Shown here: positions 27,501 through 39,500 of the stretch, in pieces
How the letters are laid out: every line of letters begins with the position of its first letter
Numbering within the stretch: the first letter of the stretch is position 1
Source of the DNA: Plazaster borealis
Lineage: Eukaryota; Echinodermata; Asteroidea; Forcipulatida; Labidiasteridae
DNA length: 64,000 bases
Direction of reading: 5' to 3'
Assembly: GCA_021014325.1 (NCBI GenBank)
Contig: CM037461.1
Location: 1,079,501 to 1,143,500, forward strand
Notes under the pieces: model-generated
What the model was told of the DNA's origin: nothing
Database searches by the model: none
Seen by the model: only the letters and a program-made list of their open reading frames with translations
Made by a program: the position numbers and the translations under genes

Positions 27501-30500
27501 GTTTTTACGTGATGTTTTTTGTGAAATAAAAAATCTAAAACATTACTATGACGATGACTAGAGCAAGCTAGTCGAAACGTTGAGACCTATTTAGACTCAA
27601 TCCGCGGCAGTGTAGTTATTAACGAGAAGTCCCCCCGATCCACATAGCAAAAGTAGTAGTCCCGCCGATTTCCTACCTCCCGCCCAGGTAGTAGTTAATA
27701 AGAAGGACAGTTCTTTTCAGAATTCCGAATATTTTACTCTGCGGCAGTAGAATAATAAGCACGAGACAAGTTCTCATAGAACAAAAGTTACCTAGCAAGT
27801 AGATTTAAGAACCAAATCCTATATTACTATTATTGTTGGTTTTTTTAATATCGGCCGAAAATTTGGTATACACCCAAAACCCTGTTTTTGTAAGAGGTCA
27901 AAATTGGGTGACGTATTTATATGCCTGAATATTCCATTGTGTAGCATGCACAGGCATGCACTCACCGAGCTACTTTTTTTTTCCCCATACAATGAGGAAC
28001 AAAGGGTACTGAAAGTCATGCTCGAAATCTCCCTTTTTCTGGGGGTTATTGTGTAATCCCTGATTTAAGGCCTTCATCTTGTACAAACGAGGATTATAAC
28101 CATTGATAGGCTGCCACCATTGTTTATCGTTGTATTTGGCATGAGGGAGGGAAGTCCAAGATTCCAGCATACCATAGCCAATTATCGGCCGTGGCTTACG
28201 GCCGAGGGTTTTCTGATTCATGGTGAACACAATCATCATTTTCTCAAAGAGAACAAACAATTTCTGGTGCATTTTATGAGAACGTTTGTTGTCTTTACTT
28301 GGTTTAGTCACAGTTTCAATGTGGCAATGATATTCTCAAACACAAATAATTCTGTATCCCTCTTCCATTGAAGATATATCTACACCTCTCACCTTAATCT
28401 ACTTTAACCTACCCCCAGTCGCCAAATACCTGCTCAGCCCAGTTGCTTACCTCAGATCTTCGATCTCCTTAATGTACCCCTCTACTATTGACATTATCTC
28501 TTCACCTCTACCACCCACTCCCTAATCTACTTCAACCTACCCCCAGTCACCCAATACCTGCTCAGCCCAGTTGCTTACCTCAGATCTTCGATCTCCTTAA
28601 TGTACCCCTCTACTATTGACATTATCTCTTCACCTCTACCACCCACTGCCTAATCTACTTCAACCTACCCCCAGTCACCCAATACCTGCTCAGCCCAGTT
28701 GCTTACCTCAGATCTTCTATCTCCTTGATGTACCCGTCTACCATTGACATCATCTCTTCACCTCTACCACCCACTCCCTAATCTACTTCAACCTACCCCC
28801 AGTCACCCAATACCTGCTCAGCCCAGTTGCTTACCTCAGATCTTCGATCTCCTTAATGTACCCCTCTACTATTGACATTATCTCTTCACCTCTACCACCC
28901 ACTCCCTAATCTACTTCAACCTACCCCCAGTCACCCAATACCTGCTCAGCCCAGTTGCTTACCTCAGATCTTCGATCTCCTTAATGTACCCCTCTACCAT
29001 TGACATTAATTCTTCATCGCCACCTTCCCCATCTCCTGTCATCTTGCTACTGAGTCCCAATCTTGCCTGTTCAGCAAGCAGCACAGCTATCCTTGACGTC
29101 TGAGAATCGATAGTCTCCTGCATGGCTTTCACACGTTGTCGTAAGTTTTCAGCTTCAGTTTGTAGCATCGTGTTTTCATGGAAGAGATCGTTAATTTCTT
29201 CAACACCATCTAAATTTAACTGCCGTTTACCCTGAAATACCAAAGTTCTTGCATGTTAGTATTTTCTTTTCCAACTGTGGGTGAAAAAAGAAGAATTGAG
29301 TACTGCAGGATTTGAACCTGCTAACTAGCAGGCTGGCATAGTTTATCTTTCATGCAAAACCACAGTGGACGATACCGTGTACTGCATTTACCACATAAAA
29401 CCATATCGTAGGATGGCATAGTTTGTCTATCTTTTTTAAACCATGGTGGATGACATTGACTGATCAGACAGTAGGAGGGTTGACTGTGTAATATGCAGAT
29501 AAATTCACCACATGATATCATATTGCAGGCTGGTATACTTTATCCATCATTCAAAACCACAGTGGACGATAATGAGTGGTCAGACAGTGAGAGGGTTGAC
29601 TGTGTACCATGTAGATGCATTCACCACATAAAATCATATCACAGGACGGCACAGTTGTCTATCATTCAAAACCACAGTGGATGATATTGAATGGTCAGAC
29701 AGTAGGAGGGTTAACTGTGTACTGTGTACATGTAGATACATTCACCACACAATACATTGCAGGCTGGCATAATTTATCTATCATTCAACAACCAAAGTAG
29801 ACATTGAATGGTCACAAAGTAGGAGGGTTAAGGAGACATTTTAGGAGGATTGTTGCTACAATCCCTACCTTTGATTTCATTGATCTCAAATATCAAGAAT
29901 AATGAATACTTATAGAGCACAAACATCCACCTAAATAAAGGCACTCATGGCGCTATAAAAGAAACAACTTAACAAAAACCCAATACACTACATGAATAAT
30001 TATGAACAGTCTGCAAGTAGGAGAACTATGCTCTGGTAAAACTGGCCAAATTGTAGAAGTGAGTTTTGAGAGCCGTTTTGAAAGAGCTGAGGAAAGTGCT
30101 AGATCAAATATTTTTTTGGGAGACAGTTCCCATAGACGAGGGGCAGCTACATGAAAAGATCTATTCCCCACTAAAACCCCAGTCACAATTAGCTTGCGAT
30201 GGGTTTGCGAGTAATTTGCGACGGATTTCTAGGCATTTTCGGCCGAGGCCCCAATAGACTCCTGGAGGCTGCCGGGTCATTTTTGGAATCGGGCGGGCAT
30301 CGAGTTACTTTTAATTCGGATTTAAACCGGGTGCAGCGTTTCGCATCACAAACTGATCGCCAATAAATCAGTCGATGCCTGGCCGATGTCCGGCAGGGCA
30401 TCGCACACATCGGGCGGGGGCCGGCAACAGAAGGTTACAAAAATATACACACAGTTTATCACACATAGGCAGGAAATAGGACAATGCCTGCCGGACACCG

Positions 30501-33500
30501 GCTGATAAACGGGCCAACAATTCGACCCCATGTCCATCATGGCAGCATGCAGGGCACTTTTAATTGTGACTGTGACCGCCCTATCGCACGATCTTTCGCT
30601 GACCTCTACATGCCGATTGAGGCCCAGAAATTGCACGCGCCGCCCAGCCTGCGCTTTAATTGTGACTTAGGTATTACCTGTTTATAATCCAGAAGCTCTT
30701 CCTGTAGCTCTCTGATCTCCAGTCGTAATGCTGCGAGTTGCCGGCTGGTCTTATCCTGGTTAGCGACCACCATATTCTTGATGTTCTTGGCTCGATTGGC
30801 GTACCTCAAGGTGTTCAGAGTCTCCATGAAGTCACGATCCGATGGACTTACACATGCTATCATCAGCGTACGACTGCCAAGAAATTCATTCAAATAGGGA
30901 TTAGAGTGGGGCAAAAAGTAAAGTAAAGTCTGTCCCGAGCCAATGTGGCTCATCAGGCCGATGTTTCTATCCGGTTCTATTGGCATTAAACGACTGAGAA
31001 TATTTCTATTCCCCCTTGACAGGATACCAGTCCATCGCAGGTTACTCACCAGCTCTCACCGGTACCCAGTTATACTCCTGGGTGGAGAGAAGATGATATG
31101 ATAAAGCACCTTGTTCCAGGACACAAGTGTTGCCACTTACTAGGCCAGGATTCGAACCCACATTCTGAAAATTATAGAACTTGAGTCCACCGCCTTAGAC
31201 CGCTCGGCCATGACACCCCCACGAAAATCACCCATAAATTTAAAAGACTACAGAAGGTGAGGGGAGACAAAAAACCCATGCCACTACATGTACCTCTTTC
31301 AGGCCTGGAATTTCATCTTTGAGAGGGCAAGGCCATTTGTCATTTTGCAAAGGGCACTTCCATTGGAAACTCTTAAAGTCTGTGGGAAACTTTTGAAGGG
31401 GCACCAAGGCCAAGACCAGGGACAACAGAGGCCATGGCCTCCGTGGAGCGACTTACACGGGATGAGAGTGGGGCGAAAATTACCCATACATAAAGTAAAC
31501 AAATTACAAGTCTCTAACTTCACAATAAATTGATGTAAATTGCCATTGTATTCGATACTCTTCCAGTGCAAAATTTATCAACATCCAAAACATCTGATGA
31601 CATCATTCTGAGAAAGATGGGTCTCTACATTTTTGTATGGGGAAAATTAATAAGAAAACAAATCCATCTTGGTTATAATACTTGTGTGGGATTCGAACCC
31701 ACAATCCCCTGTTTGGTTGATTTACCTGTTTCCACCCAGTGAATCTTGTAGTAGTCTAGTTAGCTTGGAGTCCCTGTAAGGTACATGGCTGGAACGCTTA
31801 GCTGGATCTCCTAATGCACTGATTACATTACCTAATGCAAGCTGCAACAGTAAAGTAAACCAAAATTATATCTATTATTATTATTATATATTTCTGATAA
31901 TGAAACCAAGGATGCCTCATAAGTGAACTTAATCACTGTAGCTCGCATGCCTGAGGAAACCTGTGCACAAGGGTGCTTGCTATGTGAACCAGAAACACCG
32001 GGGTTAACCCCTACTCTTCCATGATAAGTGTTCTAGGTTCTTTTACGTGCACTACCAATCCTAGTACACAGGACCTACGGCTTAATGTCCCATCCGAAGA
32101 AACAAAGCAATTATTGTAAACATGCAGGCGTTATAAGAAATAACTATAAATAAATAGTAAGCTAGTGGGTACAACCATGCTTAGATCTCTTCGTGGGAGT
32201 GTTGGCTCTGAAACTAGCTGGTGTGGTCTCGACGTTTCAAACAGTATACTCTGCTCGTCTTCAGGAGAATGAGCAGAGTATACTGTTCGAAGTGTCGAGA
32301 CCACACCGGCTCTTTTCAGAGCCAACACTCCCACAAAGAGATTTACACATGGTTGTACCCGCAAGTTTACTATTTATTTATAGTTATTTATTATTTCTCC
32401 ACACCATACAAAGCTTCAAGCAACACTTATGTAGGTGTTAAGCCAGGTTCATTTAAGGGGAACATTGCCTTCAAATCCCTCAAAATGTTGCTGTTTGGAT
32501 TTCCTCATCCTTTTTTAAGAGTTGTTCATGCACTAAAACACCTAGACTGTGTTGTAGTTAGTGAGTACTGTACATGTACATGTAGTGGCTACAAAAAGAT
32601 AAATTTGGCCTGGAAATACAACCAGCGGAACATACGGTCCGTCATTTTGTGGAGTCAAAAATTTGGTTCTGCAAAATAGCGAACCATGTTCTGTCATGGA
32701 ATTACATTTAAAAAAACAATGTCAAGGATTATCTATAAATGAGAACAATCATACTCTAATAGATGTTAACTATGCATCGAGGATAAAGAATATAATTTGT
32801 TTTTAACCTTACACCAGATGTGTATTTAGCAATGTTCATTTTCACAGAACTCGGGAAAGTACTGAGTTTACAGTGCTTAATACACATCAGTGTAAGGGTA
32901 AAAACAAATTACAATCATACTCTACTTTTAAAATATCTTTCTAACCAAAGTCAATTCATATCAAATGTTTTTGTATAGCCCAAAGCAGCCAATCCGAAGG
33001 CAATGTGCCCCTTTAACCCTTGTTTCCTCAGCTGTGTCATTGTCAAGTGAAAAACACAGTACAAAGTCTTGCTATGTCTGCCACCTTGCCTTGTGAAATG
33101 GAATAGTCCAGATTTCACCTCTTTCATTTATTAATTCTGGTTAAAGGAACGTTACAGAACTGGTAATTAAAATTTTCTTTAAGATGACAGATTTACATAA
33201 AACTTACACGGTCTAATGATGATGATAGTAGAAAACATCCCTAGAAATATTTCTGTCTGAAATGCCATATTTGATGAGAAATAAATGCAACTAATTTCCG
33301 ATTGGAGTTTATCGCTCATGAGCGTTTTATTCATGCATTGTATAACACATGCAAATGTGTAATCGTTTTTCACTATTTTCTCGTGACCCAGATGGCCGAT
33401 CAATCTCAAACTCCCACAGGTTTGTCAGTTTATGTATATGGTGTATATAAAGTGCTTACACTGCCAGCAACTGTTTTGTTAGCAAAAACCAATTCTGTAA

Positions 33501-36500
33501 TGTTCCTTTAAGTGAAGCCAAGGACTCTCAGAAAATCAAACTTAATCACTATACTAGCCAAGAACCCCATGGAGAGAACACAGAGAAGGAAGTTTGAGTT
33601 TTAGATGATGGGAGGAAAACCCCAGAGAAATACTCTCAGGGAAAACCCCCACAGTCAGGTAGGGACTGAAAACCCAATCCACAGAGTGCCACCAGTGGGA
33701 TTCAAACCGGGGTCCTAGAGGTGGAAGGCGAGGAAAGATACCACTACACCAACCCAACGCAAATTGATTATATGATTATATGATTATCTTGCTTATATTC
33801 TGCGACAATAAACTTTGTTTATTGAAAACTAGAAGATGAAAAAAACTTTACTCTTTTCAACAAACAATGATTTATATTCCCTTTAAAGGTATCGTACTCG
33901 TTTGGTAATGACTCAAAACAAATATTAGCATTAAAAAAATTACTTGGTAACAAGCAACGGCGAGCTGTTGATAGTATAAAACATTGTAGGAAACGACTCC
34001 CTCTGAAGTAACGTATTTTTTTGAGAAAGAGGTAATTTCTCACTAAAATAATAAAAAATTCTTGCAAGAAGTTTTTATTCCTATCTGAAAGCACACCAAT
34101 TTGTACAACAAGGGTGTTTTTTCTTTCATCATTTTCTTGCAACTTCGATGACCAATTGAGCCCAAATTTTCACAGGCTTGTTATTTTATGCATATGTTGG
34201 GATACACCAAGTGAGAACACTGGTCTTTGACAATTACCAAACATGTTCAGTGCCTTTAATTACAAAAAATCTGATGCAACTTTACCAGTCCACAATTGAT
34301 TGATATTCCTTCCTTTGCACGTTCCCCTGTAGCACCTGTTCTCTTTAACCTTTCTGATCCAGCCAGATCAACAAAATGAAACTTTGCAGTCAGCGTTTCA
34401 AACTCATTCATCCCTGTGGTATCTTCAGTCTTCTCTTGCTCTTCATCAGTCTCTTCATTTGACTGCGGAGAAAAAGACAAATATGTCATTTCATTTAATA
34501 ATTTCACAGGCAAAAATACTCATAACCAGCGTTCTCCCTTAACAGTGGTCCGCTGGTCGAATTCCAGTTAAAACCTGCAACCATCTTGAAAAAAAGCCTG
34601 GCCGATTGTCTCGAAAAATGTATTCGATGGCCATTTTTGAAGAAGAAAAAAAACACACACAAAAACAATCTCCTTCCTTTTTTCAAAAAGGCAGGATGCT
34701 AAACATGTTTTTTAATATTTCTTTGGCCTTACAGACGCGTGAAAAAGCTGACAGACCAGTGAAATGAAAAGCTAACTGGTCCTGCTGGCCAGTCACTAAA
34801 AAAGTTGTTTATCACTTAGTATTACATTCCCAACAGCATAGAAAATCTCTACTGTCACAAGCAAATGGCACCCTCTTTTGCCAAAACTTGTTGATCTTGT
34901 TCATTGCTGTCTTTTGTCAGAAATAGGAATGTTCTGATTTTTGCGGCCAGTAATCCCAAGAATCGGGACAATTCCAATTAAATCAGAACAGTTGGCAGGT
35001 ATGACATGGATATCTGGCCCTAGTGTACCGTACCTCTTTAACAAGACGTTGTTGTTTGATATGAAGAGTGAAGATAGCATGTGATCTTGAACTCTGTGAG
35101 TTCATGTTGGTACTAGCCGTCGTCCTGGATAAAGCACCACCTTGGAGACAGACTAACGTCTAGGGGGAAAAAAAACATACAAACCTCAAATCAGAGTTCA
35201 ACCTTAATAATAATAATTCTAACCAGGGCTTCTTATATAGCGCTCATATCCATCACTCAGTGACGCTCATGGCGCTTTATTATTTCCTGCAAGGTATTGT
35301 TGAGCTACGTTTTTGAAGTATGAGACCAATTCCTTTACATATAATGGTTTACAAGGTGCTGTGGCGCAATATGCAGCCAAACAAACCAGGAACACCGTGG
35401 CGAACCCCTTCTCTTTACACTATTAGTGCTCTGGGTTCTTATGTGCATTACACAACACACGGGACCTACGGTTTTACGTCCCATCCGAAGGACGCAGCAA
35501 TAATGGTTAAGTGTCTTGCTCAAGGACACAAGTGTCACAACCGGAACTCGAACCCACACTCTGCTGATCAGAAACACCAGAGCTTGAGTCCGGTGTTCTT
35601 ATTCGCTCTGTCAAGACACGCCCATGCTCATGCTCACCAACATTACCCCCGTTCACCAAATGCAAGTGGAAACAGTGGCGGCAACTCAAAACAGTTTCAT
35701 TCGTTGTCTACCAAGCCAGTCACAAAAGGTGAAAGGGTTACGGAGCTATCATGCTTATCGTTGAATTCCACCTTTACCAAAGTTTCTACATCAGGATACT
35801 AAATGTACACTGATTTGGGCTATCGACCCAAATCAACTGCCACCAGAGGCACATTGCCATCTCTACTCCTGGGACTGAAACAGGGTTACCCCCTTCACAG
35901 AGTGTAAGGATGTAGGCACGGGTATCATCCACTAGGAGCCTGGTTGGTAGAGCAGAATGCACTACCTTCCCTACTTTTCACAAAGCAATTATGGTTAAGT
36001 GCCTTGCTCAAGGGCACAAGTCTCATGAACGGGATTTGAACCCACACTCTGCTGCTGACAACTACAGAGCTTGGGTCTGGTGAACTAGACCGCTCGGCCA
36101 CAACACGTCGACTGTCCACCCTCAAACCATGCTATATTTGTATACAAAGCTAGCATTAAACAGCTCTATGAAATATTTGTAAATATTGATTGATTGATTT
36201 GTTGGGATGCTTACCTCTTGCTCTGATGCTACAGTTCTTGTAGTCACGCCAACCACATAGATACCCCCCTGCGCATCTTCATGTATCTTGATATGAGATT
36301 TCTTATGCTGTCAAAACATTAAAAGTTACCTTACATTAGTAGAGGGTCGAGTGTCCACAATGTAAACTCTTCAACATGTTTGGCGGTCTCTGATTCAAGG
36401 TCTCTTCTTGGTCTACAGGATGAAAGACCCCTCCTCAACCCCAAATCCCCTGAACAGGGTGTACTATAGACCCATTGCACAACGTGCAGCGTACTCACGT

Positions 36501-39500
36501 GCACCTATCCTGTGTGTCATTTTGGGTGTCAAAATCGTATACAAACATGCACAAAAGAGAGTTTTGACACCCAAAATGACGCGCATTGTTCGGAGGCGCG
36601 TTCCGGGGTCTATAGAAATCAATAGATCCCCCTTGCATAACGCACAGAGAACAGCTATCGTCCAATGATCTGCCTCCTTTTTGAGAGTGTGACGTCATAT
36701 GCTCCATATATATATAGATATTGGATCTGCATTTTCCTAATATAGCAACATATAATCAGGAGGTGAAATCTGGACTGTTCCATTTAATGAGGCAAAGCAG
36801 AGTGAAATAGAACAGTCCAGACTACAACAAGTGATTATATTCCGCTATGAATAAAATGCAATCGACATTATACCTCACACATAGATCTACATACATGTAT
36901 GTCATTTGATATTTTTCAAATATAAAGTTTTGCACAATTTATAATTTATTTAAAGGCACTGTACACGTTTGGTAATTACTCAACATATATATTAGCATAA
37001 AAACTGACTTGGTAACGAGCAACAGAGAGCTGTTGATAGTATAAAACATTGTGAGAAACGACTCCCTCTGAAGTAACGTAGTTTTTGAGAAAGAGGTAAT
37101 TTCTCACTAAAATAATAAAAACTTCTTGCAAGAAGTTTTTATTCCTAATCTGAAAGCACACAAAAGTGTACAACAAGGTTGTTTTTTCTTTCATCATTTT
37201 CTTGCAACTTCGATGATCAATTTCTTAGAGCCCAAATTTTCACAGGCTTGTTATTTTATGCATATGTTGGGATACACCAAATGAGAACACTGGTCTTTGA
37301 CAATTACCAAACGTGTACGATGCATTTAAAAAACGGCTGATAAAGTCAAAGCTGGAGCTGTTTAAGACCGGTTTGACGTCAATAAGGTCTAATGCTCCAA
37401 ATTGCATAGTCCCATGCTAATGACCAAAGTTGAAAGGAAACCCCAAAATATGGACCAGTGAAAAACCTGGTGGACCAGTGAAATGACAAGCTGACTGGTC
37501 CTGCTGACTAGTCACTGACGAAGTTAAGGGCAAACCTTACATTATTATACAGGATTGGTAAGGATACAAACCATAATTGTTTAATTTAAGTCTGAAAGCT
37601 TACCGATTATGAAGTTCATATTAGTACCATTTTTTCGTAAAATATTTCCCTCCTAAACTGAACTCATATTCAAGAAAATTGTATCTGAAAACGTTAAAAA
37701 CTAAAAACTCAACCGCTGATATCGGTTGTTACAACCAAAACTAAGGACGTTTATATGCTGAAAAATTTTCATGGATTTCACTATTTTTCTCCCGACTCAA
37801 ACGACAGATTGAGCCCAAATTTTCACAGGTTTGTTAATTCATGTATGGTTGATCACACAAAACATGAACACTGTCTGCGACTATTTTGTCAGCTCTACCA
37901 ATCCTGTACAATACCTTTAAAGGGTCCGTATACGTTTGGTATTAACTCTGAAAATGAATGGCAATAAAAACTTTCAAATCTTACTTAATAAAAACTTACT
38001 TGGTAAGAAGTACAGCAGCTTTGGATAACATAATGCATTTTGAGAAACCTCTAACTTCGAAGTACTGCAGTTATGGAAAAAGGTATCACTTTTTATCCCA
38101 ACAAATTTGAATCTGAGAAGTGTTACTGCAGTAACGTTTCTCAGATAGTGTACTCCGATTACAGATTATTCTTCCTGCGTGGACAAACCTCTCCAGATTT
38201 TCAATATCTCACAAACACTACCCCCTTTTGAAATGAAATTTTCACAGGTTAGTTTTATGGTATATATCTACAACTATAGGATTGAAACAAACAGTGGGTT
38301 ACAATTACCAAATGTATACAATTCCTTTAAAGGTATTGTACACTTTTGGTAACAGCTCAAAATCAGTGTCCACATTTTGTGTGATTCAACATTATGCATG
38401 AACAAACAAACCTGTGAAAGTTTGAGCTAAATTGGTCATCGAGGTCATGAGAAAATAGTGAAAAGAGACCTTATGTGTTTTCTGTTTTTTCAAACATCGA
38501 GTTTTAATCGCGCGTGATAAAAACTATTGTTTTACTCATTTCTCAGAAACGATAGCATTTTAGGCAGAAATATTTGTAAGAACCCTTTCTACTATTACTT
38601 ACTTTAAATCATGTAAGTTATGTGTGAATCTGTGAACATTTGTGTTTTTCGATCTTACCAATAGTGTAGAGGGACTTTGAAAGGACTATGTTTGCTTTTA
38701 CATGTACAAATACTTTGCTTGATAGCAACTTTAACTCTTTCATTCTAAACATGAAAGAGTGACAAAAAAAACTGTTGCCAAATCACAGACTGACTGCGGT
38801 AATTGATATGAATCGACAGGGTGTGAGCTTCATTGCGCATTACCTGTAAGTAGTACATCTACATTACCTTGGCCATGTGCCAGTGAACATGGTGAAATAC
38901 ATGAATTACCCACATGCATACATGTACGAGTACTATACAGTACATGTATGTATTTAAGTGACTAGCCAGCAGGACCAATTGCATTGTAGCTTGTCATTTG
39001 ACTGGTCTGCTACATGCAGCTTTTTCACTAGTCCATAATTCATATTAAATGGGGATACTTTTCAACACTGAACTATCCAGCCGGACCACTTCGTGTGTAT
39101 TTTGACTGGTCCTCAGGTGTTTTAACTGGCATTTGGCCAGCGGACCACTGTTAAGGAAGAACGCTGCACTGGCTAGTGGAAACCAGTTAGCTTAATATTT
39201 CCCTGGTCCATCAGCTTTTTAACTGGTCCCTATTTAAAGTTTTCTTTCAACATCTTATTGACATGTGCCATCAACATAGTACCCAAATACTTATGTGTAC
39301 TATACAAGTATTACAGGGTTTGTGGTTTGCCCTTAACATTTTCAGTGACTAGTCAGCAGAAACAATTAGCTTATCATGTCAGTGATCTGCTAGCTTTTTC
39401 ACTAGTCCATATTTCATATTAAACAGAGATGCTTTTCAACACTGAACTATCAAGCCAGAGCAGTTGGACAGAATTTTGACTGGTGACTCAGTTGTTTTAA

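Noticed and set aside
28380..28960. Extra mini-exons in the 128-bp array
   Set aside because: Each unit has a donor but no acceptor in the phase required by exon 10, and TAG closes the frame upstream.
32221..32679. 152-codon plus-strand frame
   Set aside because: Runs across the inverted repeat and MITE H3; peptide pieces mirror the other strand.
35320..35802. 160-codon plus-strand frame
   Set aside because: It is antisense reading of SINE S7; the same peptide pieces recur at other SINE copies.
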